From NCBI GenBank assembly GCA_005503055.1, contig SCOX01000006.1:186001-250000 (forward strand): a stretch of 64,000 nucleotides of DNA. Direction: 5' to 3'. The translations under genes and the position numbers were made by a program. Shown here piece after piece: positions 1 through 8,982 of the stretch. The notes beneath the pieces were generated by a model. It saw nothing but the letters and a program-made list of their open reading frames with translations. It searched no databases and was not told the DNA's origin. How positions within the stretch are numbered: the first letter of the stretch is position 1; every line of letters begins with the position of its first letter. The DNA is from Lysobacteraceae bacterium P. Its GTDB lineage: Bacteria > Pseudomonadota > Gammaproteobacteria > Xanthomonadales > Xanthomonadaceae.

Positions 1-819
1 GCGACTGCAGGTTACGACGTCGTCGGTTTCTTGCATGGCGAATCCCCAGATGTGCGTTGTCGCTCCGTCGACCTCACCGACCGTGAGGCGACCGCCGCGG
101 CGGTCGCCTGGGCCGACGCCGACGTGGTGATTCACCTGGCCGCGATCGCCTTCGTCGGCCACGGCGACGTGGAGGCGATCTATCGCGTAAACGTGATGGG
201 CACGCGCAATCTGCTCGAAGCGCTGGCCGCGGCGCCGCGTCGGCCGGAGCTCGTCCTGCTGGCCAGTAGCGCCAACATCTACGGCAACGCGCAGGTCGAG
301 CCCATCACGGAGTCCACGCCGCCGAGCCCGCAGAACGACTACGCGGTCAGCAAGCTCGCCATGGAATACATGGCACGCCTGTGGTTGGAGCGCTTGCCGA
401 TCGTGACAGTTCGGCCGTTCAACTACACCGGCGTCGGCCAGTCCGAGAGCTTCCTCCTGCCGAAGATCGTCAAGCACTTCCGGGAGGGCGCATCGGCGAT
501 CGAGTTGGGCAACATCGATGTGTGGCGCGACTTCCTCGATGTCCGCCAAGTCGCATATGCCTATCGGCGCTTGGTCGAGATGCGTCCGTCCGGCGGCATC
601 TTCAACATCTGTTCCGGTCGCGCCTGGTCGTTGCGCGAAGTCATCGCGATGGCCGAGGAGCTGTCGGGACGCAGCATCGAGGTCAAGGTCAATCCTGCCT
701 TCGTGCGTGCCAATGAAGTGCGTCGACTGGTCGGCTCCAATGCGAACCTGCGGGCCACCATTGGCGAACTTCCGGACATTCCATTGCGCGAAACCCTGCG
801 CTGGATGCTCGCGGCCTAA
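1..819 (+). CDS. NAD-dependent sugar epimerase/dehydratase, 5' truncated by window edge
   Basis: The frame is open from base 1 without a start codon, so the N-terminal Rossmann glycine motif lies outside the window. What remains is an extended short-chain dehydrogenase acting on a nucleotide sugar. The catalytic YxxxK (YAVSK) is at 340-354, with the upstream serine region LLASSANIYG and a substrate-loop segment beginning NYTGVGQSESFLLPKI. The conserved FNICSG segment follows. The closest family I recognise is the GDP-4-keto-6-deoxy-mannose reductase (Rmd) type, which would fit the neighbouring GDP-mannose pathway genes xanA and xanB. The exact substrate is inferred, and a UDP-sugar epimerase is possible. 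It converges on xanA with a 36-base gap. Confidence 0.85.
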   Translation, partial: ATAGYDVVGFLHGESPDVRCRSVDLTDREATAAAVAWADADVVIHLAAIAFVGHGDVEAIYRVNVMGTRNLLEALAAAPRRPELVLLASSANIYGNAQVEPITESTPPSPQNDYAVSKLAMEYMARLWLERLPIVTVRPFNYTGVGQSESFLLPKIVKHFREGASAIELGNIDVWRDFLDVRQVAYAYRRLVEMRPSGGIFNICSGRAWSLREVIAMAEELSGRSIEVKVNPAFVRANEVRRLVGSNANLRATIGELPDIPLRETLRWMLAA

Positions 820-855
820 TCTCGCCCGCCGGAAGCCCGGCGAGCGTCAGTCACC

Positions 856-2217
856 CTAACTATCGAGCAGTGCAGTCAGCTCCGCGGTCTTCTCGCGGAG
901 CAGCGCCTCGTTCCCGCGCGTTTCGACGTTCAGCCGCAGTAGCGGCTCCGTGTTGGAGCTGCGAAGGTTGAAACGCCACTGCCCGAAGTCCGCACTCAGG
1001 CCATCGACGTGCTCCAGCGTGGGCGACAGCGCACGGTAGTGCGACAGCACCCTCTCGATGCACGCGTTCGGATCCTCGACCCGGAAATTGATCTCGCCGC
1101 TGCACGGGAACGCGGCCATGCGGTGCTCCACCAGTTCCGACAGCGACTGGCCAGTCGTCGAAACGAGTCCAGCGATCAGAAGCCACGGAATCATTCCGGA
1201 GTCGCAATAGGCGAAGTCGCGGAAGTAGTGGTGGGCGCTCATCTCGCCGCCGTAGATGGCGTTCTCCGAGCGCATGCGCTCCTTGATGAACGCGTGTCCG
1301 GTCTTGCTCTGGATGGGGGTTCCGCCGGCGGCCTGCACCATCTCGACGGTATTCCACGTCAATCGCGGATCATGGATGACCTTCTGCCCGGGATTGCGCT
1401 GAAGCAATGCGGACGCCAGCAGGCCGACGAGGTAGTAGCCCTCGATGAACCGGCCGTCCGCATCGAAGAAGAAACAGCGGTCGAAGTCGCCATCCCACGC
1501 GATGCCGAAGTCCGCGCCGTTGGCGCGGACGGCGTCGGTGGTGGCGGCGCGCTTCTCGGGAAGCAGCGGGTTTGGAATGCCGGATGGAAACGTGCCGTCG
1601 GGCTCGTGCTGGATGCGGACGAACTCGAAGGGCAGGTATGGATCGAGGTGGTCGATCACCACGCCCGCCGCGCCGTTGCCCGCGTTGGTGACGATCTTCA
1701 GTGGCCTGAGCTGCTGAAGATCCACGTACGACAGAAGGTGCGCGATGTAGGCGGCCTTGTCCTCGTGGAAGCTCGTGACCCCGCGCGACACCGTTTCCCG
1801 TGCGCGGTCGCCCGTACAACTATCGCGGATCGCGAACAGGCCCGAGTCGCCGCTGATGGGGCGCGCGCCTTCGCGGACCAGCTTCATCCCGTTGTAGTCC
1901 ATCGGGTTGTGGCTCGCGGTGACCATGACGCCGCCGGCCGCGCCGAGGTGCATCGTCTGGAAGTACACCTCTTCCGTACCGCACAGGCCGATGTCGATCA
2001 CGTCGCGCCCGGCTTCCAGGAAGCCATCGGCCAGTGCCGACTGCAAGGCTGGGCTGCTCAGCCGAACATCGCGGCCGAGCACGACCGGGCCGGGGGCCAG
2101 CAGATCGCTCATGCCCAGGCCGACACGGCGGGCGAGAGTCTCGTCGAGTTCGTCGGGAACTCGGCCCCGGATGTCGTAGGCCTTGAAACTGGTAAGGAGC
2201 ATGTTCGGACGGTTCAT
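856..2217 (-). CDS. xanA: Phosphomannomutase/phosphoglucomutase
   Basis: A 453-residue alpha-D-phosphohexomutase that interconverts hexose 6-phosphate and 1-phosphate, supplying Man-1-P for GDP-mannose and Glc-1-P for UDP-glucose. The phosphoserine loop TASHN is at residues 100-104, with the active Ser at 102. The metal loop DGDFDR is at 242-247, the sugar-specificity loop GEMSAH at 324-329, and the phosphate-binding RSSNTEP at 419-425. The frame stays open upstream to 2544, but the conserved FKAYDIRG lies just after the chosen ATG, and the longer N-terminus resembles nothing and runs into the divergent pseudogene. Length matches the xanthomonad XanA/AlgC type. Its partner enzyme is xanB at 7539. 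Confidence 0.93.
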   Translation of the reverse strand: MNRPNMLLTSFKAYDIRGRVPDELDETLARRVGLGMSDLLAPGPVVLGRDVRLSSPALQSALADGFLEAGRDVIDIGLCGTEEVYFQTMHLGAAGGVMVTASHNPMDYNGMKLVREGARPISGDSGLFAIRDSCTGDRARETVSRGVTSFHEDKAAYIAHLLSYVDLQQLRPLKIVTNAGNGAAGVVIDHLDPYLPFEFVRIQHEPDGTFPSGIPNPLLPEKRAATTDAVRANGADFGIAWDGDFDRCFFFDADGRFIEGYYLVGLLASALLQRNPGQKVIHDPRLTWNTVEMVQAAGGTPIQSKTGHAFIKERMRSENAIYGGEMSAHHYFRDFAYCDSGMIPWLLIAGLVSTTGQSLSELVEHRMAAFPCSGEINFRVEDPNACIERVLSHYRALSPTLEHVDGLSADFGQWRFNLRSSNTEPLLRLNVETRGNEALLREKTAELTALLDS

Positions 2218-2295
2218 GGCGAAAGTGGGTCGCCGTTGCTGGTATGGTCGCGGCCACCCATAATTAACGGTCTTGTTTACTTTTGCGAGACCTGC

Positions 2296-3390
2296 ATGGA
2301 GCTGACCATCCTGATGCCCTGCCTCAACGAGGCATAGACCCTGGAAGGGTGTATCAGGAAAGCGCAGGCATTTCTGACCAAGTACGCCATCGACGGCGAA
2401 GTGATGATCGCCGACAACGGTAGCACGGACGGCTCGCAGGAGATCGCACGCGTCAATGGTGCCGTCGTCGTGAACGTCCTCGCGCGCGGTTACGGTACGG
2501 CCCTGTTGGGCGGCATCGAGGCATCGCGCTCGCTTCATCATCATGGGCGACGCTGACGACAGCTACGATTTCCCTGCGCTCTTGCCCTACGTCGAACGAC
2601 TCCGCGAAGGCGCCGATCTGGTGATGGCAATCGCTTCAAGGGCGGAATCGCCAAGGGCGCGACGCCGTTCCTGCACGCACAAGTACCTCGGCAATCCGAT
2701 GCTGAGCTTCCTGGGCCGCCTGTTTTTCAAGGCGCCGATCCGCGACTTCCATTGCGGCCTGCGCGGTTTCAACCGCCAAAGCATCCGCGGTCTGAATTTG
2801 GTGACGCCGGGCATGGAGTTCGCCAGCGCGATGGTCGTCAAGTCGGCGCTCGCCGGACTGCGCATCGAAGAAGTTCCCACGACGCTCAAGCCAGATGGCC
2901 GCTCGCGTCCGCCGCACCTGCGCACGTGGCGCGACAGCTGGCGCCACCTCCGCTTCCTGCTGATCTTTTCGCCGCGCTATCTCTGCTTCGTTCCCGGCCT
3001 GGGCCTGCTCTCCATCGGCATGGGGGGCGTGGCATGGCTATGGCAAGGGCCGCGCGAATGCTGCCCAACGTCGCGCTCGACGTGCACAGCTTCATCGGGT
3101 TCACGATGATCTCCGTGCTGGCCGTCCAGATCCTTCTCTTCGGCGTGCTCTCGCGTGCGTTCGCGTCGATCTTCGGAATCCGCAGCGAAGCCAGTCCGTG
3201 GATGTCGACGGCCGCCAGCCTGGAGGCCATGCTAGCGGTTGCCCTAGTGGCGACGCTCAGTGGTCTGATCGGCGCGTGGTGGTGTGTTTCGGCGTGGGCG
3301 GGAGCAGGCTACAGCTACGTCGAATACGGAAGCACAGCAAGCCCGGTGCCTGACGCCGTCGGGAGCCTCGCTTCCGAGCAGAGCGGTAAC
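2296..3390 (+). pseudogene. Decayed family 2 glycosyltransferase (dolichyl-phosphate-mannose synthase-like)
   Basis: Pieces of one gene are spread over different frames. The start MELTILMPCLNEA meets an in-frame TAG at 2335-2337 where the family normally has Glu. The same frame then carries the GT2 motif IADNGSTDG. A shift near 2525 is needed to reach MGDADDSYDF (the DxD region) at 2543. Near 2625-2680 two compensating indels scramble a stretch that reads GNRFKGG in another frame. A further shift near 3045 moves to a frame carrying two hydrophobic segments, as in the C-terminal membrane part of these enzymes. At least four lesions make it non-functional as drawn. It is divergent from xanA, and its former product was probably a lipid-linked sugar transferase for surface polysaccharide. 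The 3' limit is approximate. Confidence 0.85.
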
Positions 3391-3419
3391 GAGCCACGTC
3401 CGCGAGGCGGACGTGGCTC
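3391..3419. terminator. Perfect 12-bp hairpin between convergent genes
   Basis: Arms GAGCCACGTCCG (3391-3402) and CGGACGTGGCTC (3408-3419) pair perfectly around a five-base loop. It sits between the decayed glycosyltransferase and the end of the methyltransferase on the other strand. No T-run follows on either side, so a terminator role is inferred from position and symmetry. Confidence 0.5.
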
Positions 3420-3423
3420 GCCG

Positions 3424-4239
3424 CTATCGCTTGAGGATTACGAAGCCGATCGAGGTCGTGACGTACTTCTCCTCGACCATCAGCTTCAGGTGCTTGTTGC
3501 GATCGTAAGGCGGCAGGTCGACGTACTTGTCGAGCTCGCCATCGCCCATGTTGAAGTTGATCGGAAGGAACACGTTGCCCTGTTCTTCGACCAGCGACTT
3601 CAGGCGCAGGATGTCTTTCTTCCGGTAGAGCGACAGGCCAACGCTTTCGAACGTCTCCTCTTCGCCTTCGACGTTCAGTTCGGTCGTATGCACCGCAACG
3701 CCGCCGGTCTTTAGGCACTTGTTCGCATTGAGCACGAAGTCAATGCCGTGCTGCAGTGAGCCCAAGTGCTCCAGTGCGCAGGAAGACCAGATAAAATCGT
3801 GCTCTCCCAGGGTATCCGGGATGGCGTTCATGTTGACGGGCCGAAAGCTGACGTGCCTGGCGAACTGCTCCCAGGGCACGATGCCCTCGTAGAAGAAACC
3901 TTCGACACTGGTGCTGCCCCAGTACTTGTCGCTTTCTTCCAACGGGGGAATGTCGGTGCAGATTACGTCGACCCCGCGGCGTGCCATCACGGCGGCCAGG
4001 GGCTCCTTGCCGCACCCGAAGCCCAGCCCCGAGTAGCCAGTCTGCAGGACGCAGAACTGTTCGAGTGCGCGAAGGATGTAGATGTACTCCCACTGCTTGC
4101 GGTGGAAGAGCTTCTGCTGGGCGATCTCGCGGCAGATCCTGTCGTACACCGGCTCATTGAACTGCCGGAAAGTGCAGACCTGCGAAGCGACCGTTTCCAG
4201 CGTCGGCTCCTGTGTCGACTCGTTAGTGCTATCCCACAT
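3424..4239 (-). CDS. SAM-dependent methyltransferase, class I
   Basis: The product is 271 residues with a Rossmann-type methyltransferase core. Motif I is GLGFGCGKEPL, followed by a CTDIPP acidic turn, then FIWSSCALEHLGSL and the post-motif LKTGGVAVHTTE. The substrate is not evident, but its place between two decayed polysaccharide genes suggests a sugar or polysaccharide methyltransferase. The ATG at 4239 is preferred because the upstream sequence on the minus strand carries GGAGAGGGG at ribosome-binding distance. The frame continues upstream to 4344 without conserved sequence. It appears intact although both flanking genes are broken. Confidence 0.8.
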   Translation of the reverse strand: MWDSTNESTQEPTLETVASQVCTFRQFNEPVYDRICREIAQQKLFHRKQWEYIYILRALEQFCVLQTGYSGLGFGCGKEPLAAVMARRGVDVICTDIPPLEESDKYWGSTSVEGFFYEGIVPWEQFARHVSFRPVNMNAIPDTLGEHDFIWSSCALEHLGSLQHGIDFVLNANKCLKTGGVAVHTTELNVEGEEETFESVGLSLYRKKDILRLKSLVEEQGNVFLPINFNMGDGELDKYVDLPPYDRNKHLKLMVEEKYVTTSIGFVILKR

Positions 4240-4399
4240 CTCTGGTGCCCCTCTCCATGGACCGTGATAGTAGAATTGGACCATAGCGCGTCCGTGGCGG
4301 CGTTGGCCACCGTGACGAGGGCGGTCGGCATACCCGGCTCCCATCTCCCCAGCAAATGAACCGCGGGGGCGGAGGTGCTCACTGGCCTGGGGGCGTTGC

Positions 4400-5571
4400 C
4401 TAGTGGCGGGGGCGCGGGGCGGCCCTCAGCAAGGCGGGCAACGTCGCGAGCGCAATGATGAACACGGGCAACTGGTAACGCGCGTCCTGGGCCACGTCCC
4501 GCAACGGCGAGCACGGCGCTGTGCACGATGATCGGCGCGGCCACCAGCAGGATGCGCCAGTGCTTCATGCGACAGAATGCGACCCAGGCGGTGGTTCTCG
4601 CGCGCCATCGTCAGCCATGCGTCGCGCAGGTCGCTACTCGCGCGCGCGGCCACGCTCCGGCCGAATTCAGGGTTGAAGGGTCGTGATGTCCACCACGCTG
4701 CAGCGGGATGGCCAAACGCTTTGTGCCCTTGAAGATCTTATGGAACAGCGAGCCCGATTCCTTCGTCGGCGCCGCTTCGCCTGCTTCCAGATGCGCGGCG
4801 ATGTGATGCGCATAAAGGGTGAATGCCACGTTCGACCGCTCGACACCCAGCGCGCCGATCATCGGTCCCTTGAGGATCATGGCGATCCGGGCGACGCTTA
4901 GGGCCAGCAGCGCGATCCCCTTGCGGCTCGCCCGTGACAGCGCGAATACGATCAACAGCGAGGCCAGCGCGATCAGAGGGCCGTTGTGGCGGAAAAGTAC
5001 GCACACCAGCAGCACCGCCAGCGACAATGCGAAGGCGATGGGGTGCGAAATCCTGGGGGTGTGCAGGAACAGCAGGCTGATGACGGCCGCGGTAATGGCG
5101 ACGACAGACGCCGCGTACGGGATGTCCTTCCACAGCGTGACGCTGCTGAAGGCGGTGGCCGGCAAGAGTGCACGCGTCGTGTCGAATCTGGTCTAGCGGA
5201 ACCCGCTTGCCGTCCGCCTCCATCGCGAACCACACCTCCGCATTCGAACCGCCTTTCGGCTAAGCGCCCAATGCGCTGACCTCGACCACGATCGGTTCGC
5301 CCGCGGATTCATGCGGGGCAACCGGGACGGGACATGCGGGGCAACCGGGACGGGAAAGGCGTAGGTCAGGGCGAAGTCGACCACCCAAAGCAGCAGAGCG
5401 CTGAAAAGCGCGATCGGCTTTGTGACGGGAGGCTGTGCACCGCGCACCGAGGCGACAAGCGGGCCGCTCATCGCGAAGCCCCGGACGGCGAACACGACGA
5501 AGATCAACGCGCCCAAACGGCGGCGCTGGCACTATTCGCGCCAGCGTTCAGTACGTCAGATCGGCCCGCAT
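4400..5571 (-). pseudogene. Decayed polytopic membrane protein
   Basis: A gene of about 390 codons can be followed on the minus strand only by changing frame several times. It starts at the ATG at 5571 after a GGGGGAG ribosome site. A shift near 5515 leads to IFVVFAVRGFAMSG and a hydrophobic stretch ending LLWVVDFALTYAFPV. Further shifts near 5330 and 5180 lead to the longest intact piece (about 5165-4700), which carries WKDIPYAASVVAITAAVISL, LFRHNGPLIA and other hydrophobic segments. After more shifts it continues as MKHWRILLVAAPIIVHSAV and ends RYQLPVFIIALATL with a stop at 4400-4402. The layout suggests an integral membrane glycosyltransferase or polymerase/ligase-like protein, but I cannot name the family. 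No single frame spans it. Confidence 0.75.
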
Positions 5572-5599
5572 GGCTCCCCCTGCTCATGCTGTTCTTCAT

Positions 5600-5623
5600 G
5601 ATCGGCGGGCGATGCCGCCGATC
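5600..5623 (-). terminator. Possible hairpin downstream of etfA
   Basis: GATCGGCGG (5600-5608) pairs with CCGCCGATC (5615-5623) over a six-base loop, 25 bases past the etfA stop. No T-run follows, so this is a weak call. Confidence 0.3.
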
Positions 5624-5647
5624 GCGCGGTGCCGCGGTCCGCTGTCC

Positions 5648-6586
5648 TCAGATGGCAGCTTCCAGTTCCGGCAACAGCGCGAACAGATCACCCACCAGGC
5701 CGATGTCCGCGATCTCGAAGATGGGCGAATCACCGTCCTTGTTGATCGCGACGATGGTACCGGCGTCCTTGATGCCGGTCAGGTGCTGGATGGCGCCGCT
5801 GATGCCGACCGCGATGTAGAGCTCCGGCGCGATGATCTTGCCGGTCTGGCCGACCTGCAGTTCGTTGGGCACGTAGCCGGCATCGACGGCGGCGCGCGAT
5901 GCGCCCACGGCCGCACCGAGCTTGTCGGCCAACGCGTAGATCACCTTGAAGTTCTCCGCCGAGCCGACACCGCGGCCGCCGGAGACGACGCGGCGCGCCG
6001 ACTGCAGGTCCGGACGATCCGATTTGCCGGCAGCCAGGCCGACATAGCGGGTGTGCGTGGGCAGTGCAGCGTCGACGGACACCGCTTCGACGGCGGCACT
6101 GCCACCCTTTGCGGCTTCCGGCCACGAGGCCGTGCGCACGGTCGCGACCACGGCGTGGTCGGACGGCGCTTCGACGGTGATGATCGCGTTGCCGGCGTAG
6201 ATCGGGCGCTTGAACGTGTGGCTGCCTTCGACGGACATGACGTCCGAGACCTGCGCCACGCCCAGCAGGGCGGCGACGCACGGCATCAGGTCCTTGCCGA
6301 AGGTGGTGCTGGGGCCGAGGACGTGGCTGTAACCGGCCGCAACCTTTGCGACCTGCGGCGCCAGCACCTGGGCGATCGGCTGCGCGTTGGCGGCGTTGGC
6401 GACGGTGAGCACCTTGGCGACGCCGGCAATCTGCGCCGCTTCGCCGGCGATGCCCGCCGGATCGGCGGCGAGCACGAGGATGTCGATGGAGTCGGGCTTC
6501 AGCGCCTGCGCGGCGGAGACGCACTTGGCGGTGGAGGCGTTGAGCTTGCCGTCCAGGTGTTCGGCGACGATCAGTACCTTGCTCAT
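5648..6586 (-). CDS. etfA: Electron transfer flavoprotein, alpha subunit
   Basis: The 312-residue FAD-binding subunit of the soluble electron transfer flavoprotein, which collects electrons from acyl-CoA and other dehydrogenases and passes them to ETF-ubiquinone oxidoreductase (encoded at 17034). The N-terminal domain starts MSKVLIVAEH. The C-terminal FAD domain carries SGGRGVGSAENF and the family signature LYIAVGISGAIQH, then IVAINKD. Length is typical. Its ATG overlaps the etfB stop by one base (TAATG), so the two are translationally coupled. In xanthomonads etfA is known as the conserved gene bordering the variable LPS locus, which fits the decayed genes beyond it. Confidence 0.97.
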   Translation of the reverse strand: MSKVLIVAEHLDGKLNASTAKCVSAAQALKPDSIDILVLAADPAGIAGEAAQIAGVAKVLTVANAANAQPIAQVLAPQVAKVAAGYSHVLGPSTTFGKDLMPCVAALLGVAQVSDVMSVEGSHTFKRPIYAGNAIITVEAPSDHAVVATVRTASWPEAAKGGSAAVEAVSVDAALPTHTRYVGLAAGKSDRPDLQSARRVVSGGRGVGSAENFKVIYALADKLGAAVGASRAAVDAGYVPNELQVGQTGKIIAPELYIAVGISGAIQHLTGIKDAGTIVAINKDGDSPIFEIADIGLVGDLFALLPELEAAI

Positions 6587-7332
6587 TACAGCAGCCCCTT
6601 CTGCTTGAGTGCAGCGACCAGTTCGGCCGCGTCCTTCACCATCACGCCCTTGGTGCGCTTGACCGGCGCGGCGTAGTGGGTGGTCTTGAGGGTGTCGCCG
6701 GCGTCCACGCCGAGATCGGCGAACTGGATCGACTCCAGCGGCTTGCTCTTGGCCTTCATGATGTCCGGCAGCTTGATGAAGCGCGGCTCGTTCAGGCGCA
6801 GGTCGGTGGTGACGACGGCGGGCAGGTCGACTTCCAGCGTCTCCAGGCCTGCGTCGACTTCACGTGTCACCGTGGCCTTGCCGCCTTCGACATCGAGCTT
6901 GGAGGCGAACGTGGCCTGCGGACGACCCCACAGCGTGGCCAGCATCTGGCCGGTCTGGTTGGCGTCGTCGTCGATGGCCTGCTTGCCCAGGATGACCAGG
7001 TCCGGCTGTTCCTTCTCGATCAGCTTGAGCAGGGCGCGGGCCGCGGTGAGCGGCTGGATCGACTGGTCGGACACCACGTGGATGGCGCGGTTCGCGCCCA
7101 TGGCCAGGCCGTTGCGCAGGTGGGCCTGGGCATCGGCCGGGGCGATCGTGGCGACCACGACCTCGGTGGCGATGCCCTTGTCGCGCAGGCGCAGGGCCTC
7201 TTCCAGGGCGATTTCATCGAACGGGTTGGCCGACAGCTTGACGCCGTCGGTGACCACGCCGGAGCCGTCCGGCTTGACCTGGATGCGGACATTGAAGTCC
7301 ACCACGCGCTTGTAGCCGACGAGAATCTTCAT
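6586..7332 (-). CDS. etfB: Electron transfer flavoprotein, beta subunit
   Basis: A 248-residue ETF beta subunit, partner of etfA. It begins MKILVGYKRVVDFNVRI and carries FDEIALEEALRL, the conserved DLVILGKQAIDDDANQTG and PAVVTTDLRLNEPRF, all typical of the family that binds AMP and contacts partner dehydrogenases. It is the first gene of the etfBA operon and diverges from xanB across a 206-base gap (7333-7538), where both promoters should lie. I could not pick clear -35/-10 pairs there. Confidence 0.97.
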   Translation of the reverse strand: MKILVGYKRVVDFNVRIQVKPDGSGVVTDGVKLSANPFDEIALEEALRLRDKGIATEVVVATIAPADAQAHLRNGLAMGANRAIHVVSDQSIQPLTAARALLKLIEKEQPDLVILGKQAIDDDANQTGQMLATLWGRPQATFASKLDVEGGKATVTREVDAGLETLEVDLPAVVTTDLRLNEPRFIKLPDIMKAKSKPLESIQFADLGVDAGDTLKTTHYAAPVKRTKGVMVKDAAELVAALKQKGLL

Positions 7333-7538
7333 CGTGCGGGGGTTCCTATGGTTGCGCGGCCGACAGCGGGCCGAGAACCGCCGATTCTAGCCGAGAGGCC
7401 GCCCCTACGCAGGCGCATGGGCCCGTGCCGGCGTCCACGATCCACGGGCGTGGCGGACGAGGCCAACACGCCGATTCAGCCGGAAACGATGCGCTCCGGT
7501 ATCCTTGGCGTCCCGTTTGAGCAGTCCCTGGAGCCAGG

Positions 7539-8951
7539 ATGCTTCACCCCGTAGTCCTCAGCGGCGGCAGCGGTTCGCGCCTATGGCCGCTTTCGCGTCA
7601 GAACCAGCCTAAGCAGTTTTTGCGACTGATCGGCGACCATTCGCTGTATCAGGAGACCGTGATCCGGGCGAGCAAGCTGCCCGGGGCCCAGCCGCCGGTC
7701 ACGGTGTGCAGCGAAGACCACCGTTTCATGATCGGCGAGCAACTTCAGGAAGTCGCGATCCCGAGCGGCGGCATCCTGCTGGAGCCCATCGCGCGGAACA
7801 CGGCGCCGGCGATCGCATGGGCGGCCTTGCATGTAATGGCGACCGATCCCGACGGTTCCCTGCTGGTGATGCCGGCCGATCATCTGATTGAGGATGAGTG
7901 CGCATTCCGCACGGCGGTCGCCGCTGCGACGGACCTGGCGGAGCAGGGCTGGCTGGTCACCTTCGGCATCACGCCTGACTACCCCGAGACCGGATACGGC
8001 TACATCCTGCGCGGCGAGTCGCTGAGCGAAGACGGTTATCGCGTGCACCGCTTCGTCGAGAAGCCTGACCTTGCCACTGCAGAGCGTTATGTCGCCGAAG
8101 GCAGCTATGCCTGGAATTCCGGGATGTTCCTGTTCAAGGCCAGCGCATACCTGGACGAGTTGGCGCTCCATGCACCAGCGGTACTGGAGGCGACGCGTGC
8201 CGCCTATGCCACGTCCAATAAGGACCTGGATTTCATTCGTATCGCGAAGGACGCGTTCGCAGCCAATCCCAACGATTCCATCGACTACGCGGTGATGGAA
8301 AAGACAGACCGAGCCGCGGTCGTACCGGTGAGCTGCGGCTGGAGCGACATCGGCTCGTGGTCGTCGCTGTGGTCCGTGGCCCAGCGCGACGGCGACAACA
8401 ATCGCCACGAAGGCGACGTCATTTCCGTCGACACCAAGGGCAGCTTCGTGCGCGCTTCCGAGCGCCGCATGATTGCGACCATCGGTGTCGAGGATCTGGT
8501 CATCATCGATACACCCGACGCCACGCTCGTCGCGCGCAAGGATCGCGTGCAGGACGTCAAGACCGTGGTCGATCACCTCAAGGCCGCGGGCCGGCAGGAG
8601 CACCTGTTCCACCGCAAGGTCTATCGCCCGTGGGGCAGCTACGACTCCATCGACGTGGGTGAGCGTTTCCAGGTCAAGCGCATCGTCGTGAAGCCCGGCG
8701 CCGCGCTGAGCCTGCAGAAGCACCACAAGCGTGCCGAACACTGGATCGTCGTGTCTGGCGTCGCCGAAGTGACTTGCGACGAGCGCGTGTTCGACCTGCA
8801 CGAGAACGAAAGCACCTACATTCCACTGGGTAGCGTGCACCGTCTGCGCAACCGGGGCACCGAGCCGGTGGAACTGATCGAAGTGCAGTCGGGCAGCTAC
8901 CTCGGCGAGGACGATATCGTCCGCCTTGAAGACGTCTACGGGCGTTCCTGA
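7539..8951 (+). CDS. xanB: Mannose-1-phosphate guanylyltransferase / mannose-6-phosphate isomerase
   Basis: A 470-residue bifunctional type II enzyme. The N-terminal nucleotidyltransferase makes GDP-mannose from Man-1-P and GTP and shows SGGSGSRLWPLSR with QPKQF near residues 8-27. The C-terminal cupin isomerase converts Fru-6-P to Man-6-P and shows KPGAALSLQKHHKRAEHWIV. Together with xanA it forms the whole Fru-6-P to GDP-mannose route. The ATG at 7539 has GGAG about six bases upstream. Length and domain order match XanB/AlgA/ManC. It leads the downstream polysaccharide-modifying genes by 31 bases, so it is probably co-transcribed with them. Confidence 0.95.
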   Translation: MLHPVVLSGGSGSRLWPLSRQNQPKQFLRLIGDHSLYQETVIRASKLPGAQPPVTVCSEDHRFMIGEQLQEVAIPSGGILLEPIARNTAPAIAWAALHVMATDPDGSLLVMPADHLIEDECAFRTAVAAATDLAEQGWLVTFGITPDYPETGYGYILRGESLSEDGYRVHRFVEKPDLATAERYVAEGSYAWNSGMFLFKASAYLDELALHAPAVLEATRAAYATSNKDLDFIRIAKDAFAANPNDSIDYAVMEKTDRAAVVPVSCGWSDIGSWSSLWSVAQRDGDNNRHEGDVISVDTKGSFVRASERRMIATIGVEDLVIIDTPDATLVARKDRVQDVKTVVDHLKAAGRQEHLFHRKVYRPWGSYDSIDVGERFQVKRIVVKPGAALSLQKHHKRAEHWIVVSGVAEVTCDERVFDLHENESTYIPLGSVHRLRNRGTEPVELIEVQSGSYLGEDDIVRLEDVYGRS

Positions 8952-8982
8952 AGAAAGGCGTTCCAATTCTTCGGAGTCAACA

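Noticed and set aside
5435-6676. A 413-codon frame opposite etfA
   Set aside because: It is a shadow of etfA, whose family signature is clear on the minus strand.
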